A stretch of 64,000 bases of DNA, from assembly GCA_963976815.1 (NCBI GenBank), contig CAXBLU010000007.1:62001-126000 (forward strand), written 5' to 3'. This DNA comes from JAHRVQ01 sp963976815 (GTDB lineage Bacteria > Pseudomonadota > Gammaproteobacteria > Pseudomonadales > Azotimanducaceae). Made by a program: the position numbers and the translations under genes. A model generated the notes under the pieces. It was not told the origin of the DNA. It saw only the letters and a list, made by a program, of their open reading frames with translations, and made no database searches. Shown here piece by piece: positions 42,553 through 51,169 of the stretch. The first letter of the stretch is position 1; each line of letters begins with the position of its first letter.

Positions 42553-44408
42553 GACCGATACTACTATTTACCATCGGTCTGCTTGTTGTCTTGCCGGTCC
42601 AGGCGGAAAACTACTACGTCGTCACCGGAAGCTTTGAGTCCAAAACCAGCGCCGAAGATCAGGTCAATAAAGTCAGACAATGGTTTTCACCCACCACCAT
42701 CACAGAAACGAAGGTCCGCGGGATAACTCGGTTTCGAGTTTTGGTTGGCCCGATCACGGATCCCTCAACAGCGGAGCAAACCCGAATCAAGGCCGCTGAT
42801 CGAGGCTTTAGCCAAGCCTGGACCTTTGCAGAAAACTCAAAGACTCAAACGAGTTCAAGCGTAAAAAAACCTGATACCGTGGCTCTTTCAAACCCTTCAA
42901 ACGATTCAAGCACCTCAGGCCCATCTCCCGCTTCAGACCCTAGAATCAGTCGTCAAAGTCATATTGAGGTTAGTCGTTTTATCTACACAGCGCCGGCGCT
43001 TGAATCTGGAGTGTCAGAACTACTGGCTACGGTCTCGAACAGACAGATTCAAACATCAGAGTTGCTGGGTGTTAAAGACCGGATTAATCAACTCTACGTA
43101 ACCAATGGCTACGTGAATACCGGCGTTATTATCCCAGACCAACAAATTCACAATAGCGAGCTTGAACTGCAATTCATTAGCGGGAAAATTTCAGAGCTAC
43201 AGATCAATAGCCAATTGCGCAGACGATACATTCAGAGCCGATTAGACATTAGCGAACCCTTCAACCTGGTTCGCTTACAGAGCTCCCTCAAGCTATTAGA
43301 ACAAGACCCGATGGTTACTCGCATAGATGCGAGGGTAGCGCCCGGCGTAAACCCCGGTGAGGCGACACTAGCACTGGAGGTCGAGACCTCGCCAAAATTT
43401 CAGATTGAGCTATATGCCGCAAATGATCGCTCGCCATCGATTGGCAGCGAAAATGGCAAGCTTACATTTGCCGCGACTAACCTAACGGGCTGGGGAGAAA
43501 CCTATCGCGTGGGCACATCCGTTACCGAAGGACTCGACGCCTTTGATGCCACCATCGGTATACCTCTCACCTCCGGCGGCACCAGCCTGCAACTTCAATA
43601 CGCACTCAGTGATTCATCCGTCATTGAAGAGCCTTTTGATGATATTGACGTCGAAAGTGAGACCGAGTCCCTGGGCTTAACGCTAAATATTCCGGTCTAC
43701 AAAACCCTTGCTAGAGATTTGTCACTGCAACTCACAATCGAGGCCCGGCGCAACCAGACGAGCCTGTTGGGCCAACCATTTTCATTTTCAGAAGGTGCCG
43801 TAAACGGCGAAAGCCGGGTTGCGCCGGTTCGATTAGCTATCGCCTATACCGCCCAAAATACAAATGACTCCCTTGCCGCACGCTTGTCTATTTCTCGGGG
43901 TACATCCAAATTTGATGCGACCAACAGCGGCAGTGAAGCCAATGGCTATTTCACAAGTTATCTAGCCCAACTCCAGTACTCAAAACTCCTTGCTGAACGA
44001 TTTCATATAACAGCAAGGGTGTTAGCGCAGCATGCCTCGGACCCGCTTCTTTCCGTAGAAAAGTACGCCTTGGGTGGCATCAATACCGTCCGCGGTTATC
44101 GACAAAATCAAGTGGTTAGAGACAACGCCTATCTGGCTTCAATCGAAGCTCACTACCGTCTGGATCTCCCAATCTGGATCGACCTAATTGGCTTTTTGGA
44201 CTGGGGGAGTGGTGAAAACCATGATAATGCGGCCACGGGTGGCAAAAGTAACCTTGCTAGTATCGGACTCGGAGTGGCCGTTCAAGCCTGGCAGGGTTTC
44301 AGTCTGGAGCTCTACTTAGCTCACGGCTTTGATGACTTCGCCGCAACGGAATACAACCTGCAAGATGACGGCGTCCATTTTAGATTGGGTTATCAACATG
44401 AATTCTAA
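42549..44408 (+). CDS. TpsB outer-membrane transporter with N-terminal SPOR domain
   Basis: A 619-residue two-partner-secretion pore (ShlB/FhaC family). The signal peptide ends at QA (about 19). Residues 21-93 are a SPOR domain (YYVVTGSFESKTSAEDQVNK ... RFRVLVGPI), normally a peptidoglycan-binding module of division proteins. A POTRA region at about 155-245 recognises the TpsA. The barrel contains the lid-loop motif VRGYR at 514-518 and ends in F, as expected. ATG overlaps the CHAT stop, and the stop overlaps the TpsA start by 11 bp. The SPOR fusion is unusual for TpsB and may tie the pore to the cell wall. Confidence 0.93.
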   Translation: MRPILLFTIGLLVVLPVQAENYYVVTGSFESKTSAEDQVNKVRQWFSPTTITETKVRGITRFRVLVGPITDPSTAEQTRIKAADRGFSQAWTFAENSKTQTSSSVKKPDTVALSNPSNDSSTSGPSPASDPRISRQSHIEVSRFIYTAPALESGVSELLATVSNRQIQTSELLGVKDRINQLYVTNGYVNTGVIIPDQQIHNSELELQFISGKISELQINSQLRRRYIQSRLDISEPFNLVRLQSSLKLLEQDPMVTRIDARVAPGVNPGEATLALEVETSPKFQIELYAANDRSPSIGSENGKLTFAATNLTGWGETYRVGTSVTEGLDAFDATIGIPLTSGGTSLQLQYALSDSSVIEEPFDDIDVESETESLGLTLNIPVYKTLARDLSLQLTIEARRNQTSLLGQPFSFSEGAVNGESRVAPVRLAIAYTAQNTNDSLAARLSISRGTSKFDATNSGSEANGYFTSYLAQLQYSKLLAERFHITARVLAQHASDPLLSVEKYALGGINTVRGYRQNQVVRDNAYLASIEAHYRLDLPIWIDLIGFLDWGSGENHDNAATGGKSNLASIGLGVAVQAWQGFSLELYLAHGFDDFAATEYNLQDDGVHFRLGYQHEF

Positions 44409-47400
44409 ACCAGCATTTTTTGTTTCAGCGTTTTTTGGTTCAGCGCTCCTACTCTGGCCCGCCATCGGACACTCTGAGGTCACACTGGATGGGTCCCTAA
44501 GTGATAATTTTTTTGTGCAGGCTGGTGACCCGGTTCAACCGGGCAGCGGTTTCACCTACGACATCACAGCGGACCTAGGCCAACGGTCTGGACAAAATCT
44601 ATTTCACAGTTTTGCAAAATTCAACATTGATCTCGGACAGCAGGCAAATTTTTCTGGCCCCTCAGGCATCAACAATATTGTGAGTCGAATTACCGGCGGA
44701 GAATCTTCAATCGCTGGCAAGGTCACCTCTAACATTAGTGGCGCCTCACTCTGGTTGGTTAACCCCGCAGGGTTTATTTTGACTAATGGTGCAGTTGTTG
44801 ATGTCGACGGTACATTCCATTTATCTACCGCGGATTTTCTTGAGTTTAGTGATGGCGCTAAATTTTTTAGCAACCTTTCTGCAACGTCGACATTAAGCAC
44901 GAGTCGCATTTCTTCTTTTGGTTTTATTGATGGTGGCAAGGGGATTATTGCCATCGACAGTAGCCGAGCAACCCCTGGTGAGGACAAATCCTCCAGCCAT
45001 AATTTGAACGTCAACTCCGATTTTATTTCAATTCAGAATTCTGACCTACAGGCAAAAGAGATCGGCATCCGCATGGGCGATGCAACCTTTGGCAACATTG
45101 ATATTGGCACAAGCCTACTTGAATCAGTAGAAGGTGGGATCTTTTTCCAAGGCGGAAATATATACGCGGTTGACTCGCTTATCACCGCCTCCGGACTCAG
45201 CAGCACCGTACAAGTTCGGGCGAACTCACTGACTCTGGAAGGGCTCAATAGCGCAAGCGCAATTCGTTCCGGCGAACTTGGCGCAAGCGGTGGTGACCTG
45301 GATATCGTCGCTAAAGATATCGTCTTGAAAAACAATGCCGTTCTTACTACATCATCAGGAGGAGGTCGAGAAGGTGGCGACATTCTGCTTGGCGCTGAGA
45401 CCATTCAGGTGACGGGTAACAGCCAGATTGCATTGTTTGCCGGCACCGGTAGTCGCGCTGGAGATATTAACATCAATACCACGGACATCTTGATTCAGAA
45501 CAGTAGTAGCCTAAATTCCTCCAGTAAGTTTCAGGGCGCGACCGCAGGCTCTATTGCAATTAACGCGACGGGACGCTTCGGCATTGAGTCCGGCAGCACG
45601 CTACTAGCTGAATCGGATAACGCCGGAATTGGCGGTAGTGTTAGTGTCACCGCTGGCAACATTCTTATACAGGACGGCGCAACCATCGACGTTCAGGCTC
45701 GAGGGGCAGGAAGTGCTGACACCGTTGACCTAAAAGCTCTTACCAGTTTAACCATGCGTAACGGCGCAAACATTAACGCCTCTAGCGGTGCCGGCGGAAA
45801 CGGCGGCACCGTTCTACTTCGTGCGCCCACCGTGACACTCGATGATGTAGATATTATCGGCGAAGCCAATGGTCTGGGGGATGGCGGTGACATTCTGATT
45901 GATGGATCCGTTGTCTCCATTATAAATGGCTCAACAATTAGTGTTTCTTCAGTTTCGACTGCCGTGGATGGGGGAGACGCAGGCCTGGTAAATATCAAAG
46001 CGGATGCCGTAAATATTTCCGATACAAAGCTATTACTTGCAACCCGGGGCGGGGGCGTCGGCGGCACTTTGGAAGTGTTTGCGACCGATATCAACATTGA
46101 TGACACGGTCATTGCCGCAGAAGCTGAGGGGCTCGGTTCAGGGGGTGACACAACACTTCGAGGAGATACTATCGACCTCACTAATATTCAGATCAATGCC
46201 AGTATCAAGGGCGAGGGTCAGGGTGGCGATATCAAATTAGAAGGCGGTACGATCACTTTGGTAAATCCGGACATCAACATCACTGCTAGTGGTCCGGGTG
46301 CTGCTGGAGATCTAACGGCGGAAGGCGATACATTCTTCGCAAGTGGTACCGGCGGAATTTTCGGCGACACACAGGGAAGTGGAGTCGGCGCTGACATATT
46401 GCTACGGACCAATGTGACCAACATCAATGACATAACCTTGACCTCAAGCAGTCGCGGCAACGGACAAGCAGGCATCATCAATATAAATTCACCCGGTGGT
46501 GTCACGATCAATAATGCCAGATTGGATTCCCAGACCCAGGGGGACGGCATTGGTGGTGATATTAATATACAGACCACATCACTCTTGGTAGCCGGAACAG
46601 GCTCTCTAAATGTTTCGGCTTTTGGCAGTGGCAACGCGGGTACCGTGGATATTGCGGCGGGTACCGTCACCATGGGTGGCGGGGCTTCTTTGGTGTTAAC
46701 AGCCGAAGGATCCGGGCGCGGTGGTGCGCTCTCTCTCAATGCAGAGAGCCTGACACTCAGCGAGAACGCCACGATAACCGGCAGCGTTTCCAGAGACAGT
46801 AGCGGATCAACTTTGCTTGTTAATGCAAATACTGTGTCTCTGACTGACAAAGCCAAAATCACTTCGAATACGACCGGTTCAGGCGCCGGTGGCACGATTG
46901 ATATCAATACCACTAGTTTTGCGATCCAGGGTGACGCGGCCATCACCGCAGAAACCTTGTCACCGGGCAATGGAGATGCTGGACTCATACAAATTGACGC
47001 TGACAGTTTTACGATGAACGGAGGGAATCTCATCACAAATTCCCTTAGCGCCGGTGCCGGTGGCACTGTAAATGTTCAGGCTACGATGATCGATATTAGC
47101 AACGGCGGCAGTATCAAGAGTGATTCTTTAGGCGCCGGTAATGGTGGCGATATTAATCTGACTGCCACTGAATCCTACAGCCAGGTTGATGCCGGGGTTG
47201 ATGCCGTCACAAGAGATCGCGGCAATGGCGGCACAATCACAATCCGCGCCCCGGAAATCACTATCGGCGAGCAGGCCGTAGTGAACATCTCAGCACTCAG
47301 CGGTACTGGAGATGCGGGCGAAATGACCATCGCCGGTACAACAATCACGCTGGACAACAGCACCTTAGCAACGGCAACTTTCACCCAGGGAAATGCCGGC

Positions 47401-48660
47401 ACTGCCCTCTTGAGCGCAGATACCATCACGGCGAGCAACGCCAGTATTCTAGGTGAAACGAGGGGCGCCGGTGAAGGCGCTGATATCCAACTCACAGCAA
47501 ATACGATCTCCTTAACCAATACCCCCATTAACAGCTCAACTTCTGGCGCCGGTGAAGGCGGCGTCATCACACTAGCCGCTACTGACGTGCTAATTGACGG
47601 TTCAAGTATTATTACTGAAACCACCGGTGATGGTGCGGGCGGTAGCATTGTCATTAACGCGGACCAACTCAATATTGTTAATCGGGGCAACCTAAATGGA
47701 CGCGCCAGTGACGGCAGCGGTAATGCTGGAGATATCACGATCACCGCTAAGTCATTCGATATTACACAGGGACTTATCACACTCGTTACCAGCACCTCGG
47801 GCTCCGGTGGTAATCTAAATGTGAATACGGATACACTTAATTTGAGCCAGGCGAACCTAAGCGCATCTGCACGGGGTCAGGGTGATGCCGGAAGCATTTC
47901 AGTAGCGACATTGTCTGGCGCTATTCAAAACGGCACGAAGATCACCTCTGATACAACGGGCAACGGCGTCGGCGGTGATATTGTCGTTTCTGCCAATACA
48001 CTCGATATCTTATCCGACAGTGTTATCTCGTCTTCTGCAACGGGTCCAAGTGATGCCGGCGATGTCACGCTAATTGTTCCCGACGTATTACAAATTGTCG
48101 GTGCCCAAATTCAAACCACCTCCGCACAGAGTGGCGGCGGCAGCATCAACATCCAAACTCAAAACCGGATACGAATTGACAACGGCGTGGTGTCCGCCTC
48201 GGCCAACGGAGTCACGGATGATAGTGGGGGTGGAAATATCGACATCGACCCGGAACTATTCACCCTACGACAGAGCCAGATTGTTGCCCAGGCTAATGCG
48301 GGTACGGGCGGTAACATCAATCTTGTCGCAACCAATTTTGTCGCAGATTCAGAAACCTTGATTTCCGCTTCATCTCAAAGAGGTATCGATGGCACAGTCG
48401 AAATCGAATCACCCAACCAGGCGGTTAATCCCATTAGCGTTGAGCTCAACACAGGCTTTCAGGACCTGCCTGAGTTTATATCTAACAACTGCGCGTCCCC
48501 TGGACTGCAGGACCGCAGCTATTTGATTGTTGAAAACATGAATCCAGTTCGAAGAGACCCGGCTGACTATCTACCCACAACCACCGATACTAGCTCTGCT
48601 GATCACGGCTACTCTGCTGCGATCAGCTCCGTGCAACTAGCCCCTGGGCCGGGCTGTTAA
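44398..48660 (+). CDS. TpsA exoprotein, filamentous haemagglutinin family
   Basis: A 1420-residue secreted adhesin-like protein. The signal peptide is short (about 1-27). The TPS secretion domain (about 28-270) has SLWLVNPAGFILTNGA, the NPxGI motif. Then a long beta-helix of imperfect repeats (SGxGxGGDIxIxA every ~45 residues) fills residues ~270-1350. The only two cysteines are Cys1365 and the last residue Cys1420, a C-terminal pair like the one that anchors HMW1 adhesins to their TpsB. The start at 44398 overlaps the tpsB end. The cargo function (adhesion, predation, competition) is not shown. Confidence 0.93.
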   Translation: MNSKPAFFVSAFFGSALLLWPAIGHSEVTLDGSLSDNFFVQAGDPVQPGSGFTYDITADLGQRSGQNLFHSFAKFNIDLGQQANFSGPSGINNIVSRITGGESSIAGKVTSNISGASLWLVNPAGFILTNGAVVDVDGTFHLSTADFLEFSDGAKFFSNLSATSTLSTSRISSFGFIDGGKGIIAIDSSRATPGEDKSSSHNLNVNSDFISIQNSDLQAKEIGIRMGDATFGNIDIGTSLLESVEGGIFFQGGNIYAVDSLITASGLSSTVQVRANSLTLEGLNSASAIRSGELGASGGDLDIVAKDIVLKNNAVLTTSSGGGREGGDILLGAETIQVTGNSQIALFAGTGSRAGDININTTDILIQNSSSLNSSSKFQGATAGSIAINATGRFGIESGSTLLAESDNAGIGGSVSVTAGNILIQDGATIDVQARGAGSADTVDLKALTSLTMRNGANINASSGAGGNGGTVLLRAPTVTLDDVDIIGEANGLGDGGDILIDGSVVSIINGSTISVSSVSTAVDGGDAGLVNIKADAVNISDTKLLLATRGGGVGGTLEVFATDINIDDTVIAAEAEGLGSGGDTTLRGDTIDLTNIQINASIKGEGQGGDIKLEGGTITLVNPDINITASGPGAAGDLTAEGDTFFASGTGGIFGDTQGSGVGADILLRTNVTNINDITLTSSSRGNGQAGIININSPGGVTINNARLDSQTQGDGIGGDINIQTTSLLVAGTGSLNVSAFGSGNAGTVDIAAGTVTMGGGASLVLTAEGSGRGGALSLNAESLTLSENATITGSVSRDSSGSTLLVNANTVSLTDKAKITSNTTGSGAGGTIDINTTSFAIQGDAAITAETLSPGNGDAGLIQIDADSFTMNGGNLITNSLSAGAGGTVNVQATMIDISNGGSIKSDSLGAGNGGDINLTATESYSQVDAGVDAVTRDRGNGGTITIRAPEITIGEQAVVNISALSGTGDAGEMTIAGTTITLDNSTLATATFTQGNAGTALLSADTITASNASILGETRGAGEGADIQLTANTISLTNTPINSSTSGAGEGGVITLAATDVLIDGSSIITETTGDGAGGSIVINADQLNIVNRGNLNGRASDGSGNAGDITITAKSFDITQGLITLVTSTSGSGGNLNVNTDTLNLSQANLSASARGQGDAGSISVATLSGAIQNGTKITSDTTGNGVGGDIVVSANTLDILSDSVISSSATGPSDAGDVTLIVPDVLQIVGAQIQTTSAQSGGGSINIQTQNRIRIDNGVVSASANGVTDDSGGGNIDIDPELFTLRQSQIVAQANAGTGGNINLVATNFVADSETLISASSQRGIDGTVEIESPNQAVNPISVELNTGFQDLPEFISNNCASPGLQDRSYLIVENMNPVRRDPADYLPTTTDTSSADHGYSAAISSVQLAPGPGC

Positions 48661-48682
48661 CAACCGATCCCCGTGCAGGCGA

Positions 48683-49354
48683 TTAACTAAAGTCTTTTTG
48701 TGCTTCAGATTTCAGCTTTCGCATATGATTGACAAACCGCATCAGGACCTCAAACTGCTGATGGCCAACAACAAAAAGTTCATCACAGACAAATGTGGGC
48801 ACACCACTAAGTCCCATCGACTGGGCACGCTGCCAGTGCTGATCAATTGTAGGACTCATCAATCGATTGGTAAGCACCTCCTGGGCCTTTACCTCATCAA
48901 GACCTGCCTGACGGACCAGATTTAACAACACGTCTACTTCTGCAATATTCTCATTATCGACAAAGTAAGCGCGATACAGAGCGTCATGGAGCAGCTCGCC
49001 ATTTTCCTGGGTATCAGCCCAGGCACCTAACTCCTGAGCTAACCGACTGTTGTAGGTCATGTCTCGCTTTGCATAGGGAAGGTCATAGGATTCAGCAATC
49101 GATTTAATCTGCTGATAGAAGCCTTCAATAGCGTCTTCCCGTCCGCGGAACAGTTCCTTTAAAGACTTTCCTTCCATCGGTGTTTCTGGATGCAACGGAA
49201 AATACGACCAGGAAACCGTGACGTTTTCTTCCTGACGTAGTTTTTCAATACCCACGGTACTGAGGTAACACCAGGGTCAGACGAAGTCAGTAAAGACCTC
49301 TATATGAACTGCTGGGGGTAATGCAGAAGGGCTGACTACGGGATCATCACTCAT
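48683..49354 (-). CDS. DsbA/FrnE-like thiol oxidoreductase, predicted selenoprotein (U26)
   Basis: A 223-residue DsbA-fold protein read through an in-frame UGA at codon 26. The start is ATG at 49354 with AGGAG six bases upstream, inside the previous gene's stop. The redox motif reads TDFV-U-PWCYLS, where FrnE-type proteins have CPWC; the cis-proline loop GVPTFVCDELFVVGHQ and the helical insert are intact and frame-perfect. A stem-loop after the UGA (49246-49262, loop GUG) fits a bacterial SECIS. Without recoding, only a GTG at 49255, inside that loop, would be called. A pseudogene is unlikely because the rest is intact and a second gene nearby has the same feature. Confidence 0.85.
49246..49279 (-). 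promoter_or_regulatory. Putative SECIS element of the DsbA-like gene
   Basis: After the UGA (49279-49277) there are 14 bases, then a 7-bp stem CAGUACC/GGUAUUG (one G-U pair) closing a GUG loop at 49255-49253. The loop thus starts 21 nt after the UGA, in the window where bacterial SECIS loops lie, and starts with G-U as SelB requires. Confidence 0.7.
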
Positions 49355-49362
49355 TATCTCTC

Positions 49363-50223
49363 CTAACGGGTCGGGGGCATTGGAACTAGCACGGAAGTCT
49401 TCCGCAGGTACTGCTGATATTGCTCGTTGTCACCCCAGCGTTTTTGACCACTACGCTCGAGCATTTTTACGCCGGATATCTGGGTAAGCAGCACAATCAC
49501 AAAAATGGGCGAAATCATCGTAGCCCATTGCCAGCCACTCAAGACCGGTACCGCAATGACCGCGATTCCCAACCACAACACAATCTCGCCAAAGTAATTG
49601 GGATGTCGGGACCAGGACCAGAGTCCCGTGGTAATAAACTCGCCTTTGTTTTCTTTTCGAAATGTCGATTTTTGACTATCAGCAATCACTTCAATTCCGA
49701 AGCCAATCAGCCAAATGATTGCACCTGCTATCGCCCAGCTATCAAGCGGCACTGCCTCGGAGGTCAGCACCGCAAGCCCGGCCGCAAGTGTCACTACGAC
49801 CCAGAGCCCCTGAATAGTCCAGGTCATAAAGAACCACATAGGCACATCAAACATTTTGGCAAAGCGCCGATCAAAACCGTCCTTTTTTACTCGAAAAAAG
49901 AGGAACGAACCCAAACGCCCGGCCCAGGCGACACAAAGCGTCGCAACCAAAACGCTTCGAGGGTCGAACTGCCCGGCGGCGACCAGAGCAAACAAGGTGA
50001 CACTGATATAGGTAAGAGAGCCCGTGAGATCATAGTAATGCTCAGTGCGAGCCATAAGCGACGGCACAAAAACAATCCACTGGACGCCGATCGAAAACGC
50101 GGCACAAAGGGCAAACAACGGAATACTCCCAAGCTCAACGCCTCCCTGGCTTCCTGCCAACGCAATCAGAATTGCAACGACTAACCCTACGATCGTACCT
50201 ATTAATGACTGAGTAACACTCAA
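49363..50223 (-). CDS. DUF1295 / steroid-reductase-fold membrane protein
   Basis: A 286-residue inner-membrane protein with about seven segments. FITTGLWSWSRHPNYFGEIVLWLG is the DUF1295 (3-oxo-5-alpha-steroid 4-dehydrogenase-like) signature. I chose the TTG at 50223, six bases after GGGGAG; a TTG at 50229 overlaps that site. The DsbA-like gene starts nine bases after its stop and shares the ribosome site, so the two form one unit. The reaction is unknown. Confidence 0.85.
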   Translation of the reverse strand: MSVTQSLIGTIVGLVVAILIALAGSQGGVELGSIPLFALCAAFSIGVQWIVFVPSLMARTEHYYDLTGSLTYISVTLFALVAAGQFDPRSVLVATLCVAWAGRLGSFLFFRVKKDGFDRRFAKMFDVPMWFFMTWTIQGLWVVVTLAAGLAVLTSEAVPLDSWAIAGAIIWLIGFGIEVIADSQKSTFRKENKGEFITTGLWSWSRHPNYFGEIVLWLGIAVIAVPVLSGWQWATMISPIFVIVLLTQISGVKMLERSGQKRWGDNEQYQQYLRKTSVLVPMPPTR

Positions 50224-50358
50224 ATCCAACTCCCCTTTTTGTATTCACCATTACGCAATATGTCGGCAGCCAGATCAAGTCGCAATTTACGGAACGACAT
50301 ATAGTCGCTTACTAGAAACGCGTACAATAGTGCCTCACCACAATTGAACAAGCGTTTT

Positions 50359-50703
50359 ATGGAAGCCTCAGAAGCACCAACATTAGCTCTAAAACTTAAG
50401 TCCCAGGGTGTACTCAGGATACTTCTCCAATCCTCAGCACTGATTCTGATCGCTGTATTACCTTTTGCCGAACCCAAGTGGAATCCGGTGGGCTGGGATA
50501 TTCTACCTGGTGCCGTCATTCCTGCCGTTGCGCCGATTATATTTATCCTGCTCATGCTCGATGTCATGATGTGCGCGGTGTGGAAGGCCGACACGCAAGA
50601 CCAGCAAGAGGCTGCACGCCTCTCCTTCGCAATCAAAACTCATCTGATTGTCGGCGTAGTCCTAATGCTGTTCTGGTTTAATTCCTTTAGTACCGCACTG
50701 TGA
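50359..50703 (+). CDS. Small three-segment membrane protein
   Basis: A 114-residue integral membrane protein with hydrophobic stretches at about 20-37 (RILLQSSALILIAVLPF), 53-75 (AVIPAVAPIIFILLMLDVMM) and 93-112. ATG at 50359 (an in-frame TTG at 50344 is possible). It is divergent from the DUF1295 gene. I do not recognise a family. Confidence 0.7.
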   Translation: MEASEAPTLALKLKSQGVLRILLQSSALILIAVLPFAEPKWNPVGWDILPGAVIPAVAPIIFILLMLDVMMCAVWKADTQDQQEAARLSFAIKTHLIVGVVLMLFWFNSFSTAL

Positions 50704-50717
50704 ATGCGTGAGGGAAA

Positions 50718-51053
50718 TTAGAACACTTCCGTAAAAGTCACTTCATTAAAACCGACCAACAGCGTCTTTCCGGTCCGAATCGTGGGTGCCCTGAGATTAC
50801 CCGTCGGACCTAACAGCGCAGCCACACAATCTTCTATGGGGGCTTGTTTGGGGTCGAAAGACTCAACTTTCTTACCTTTCATTGCAATAAGTCGATTTAC
50901 CCCAGACAGCAGCTTTTTAGCATCATCGGCCTGCAGCTTCCTGCTTGCGGGGACGGTTTCTACAATTTCTATATCACTGGCTTCCAAAAACTTGGATGCT
51001 TTTGTACAGCTGGTTCAGCCTTTACGGAAGTAATACCATTCTGCTTTGCTCAT
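50718..51053 (-). CDS. ArsC-like redox protein, predicted selenoprotein (U13)
   Basis: A 111-residue Spx/ArsC-fold protein with an in-frame UGA at codon 13. The start ATG at 51053 gives WYYFRKG-U-TSCTKASKFLE, where relatives have CxxC; the C-terminal NLRAPTIRTGKTLLVGF matches the ArsC core. A stem-loop with GUUU loop (50983-50996) follows the UGA. Without recoding the first in-frame start is an internal ATG about 66 bases later. ArsC-family selenoproteins are known from marine bacteria, so a real Sec residue is likely. It could act in thiol-based detoxification; the substrate is unknown. Confidence 0.85.
50983..51017 (-). promoter_or_regulatory. Putative SECIS element of the ArsC-like gene
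   Basis: After the UGA (51017-51015) come 18 bases, then a 5-bp stem UCCAA/UUGGA with loop GUUU (50991-50988). Two more G-C pairs can form after an A-A mismatch. The loop starts 23 nt after the UGA and begins with G-U, as in the DsbA-like gene. Confidence 0.7.
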
Positions 51054-51169
51054 AATAAGATTCCAATTTAGTCTATTTGAGTCAGTATACGCGTTCGAGA
51101 CGTCGGTTTTAATTATCCGGCCATATCGGGTTTAATAAGCTCTTGAGCGAAACGCATTTAGGAGGGGAA

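Noticed and set aside
44604..47795. Several long open frames antisense to tpsA
   Set aside because: They mirror the Gly/Asn/Asp-rich repeats of the beta-helix (Pro/Ser/Val-rich in the other frame) and have no domain pattern or ribosome sites.
49277..49279. TGA in the DsbA-like gene read as a pseudogene or sequencing error
   Set aside because: The frame is intact for nearly 200 codons after it, the position is exactly the redox Cys, and the ArsC-like gene shows the same pattern independently.
49420..50184. A 254-codon frame on the plus strand
   Set aside because: It is the antisense of the DUF1295 membrane protein; the product is His/Asn/Arg-rich without any motif.
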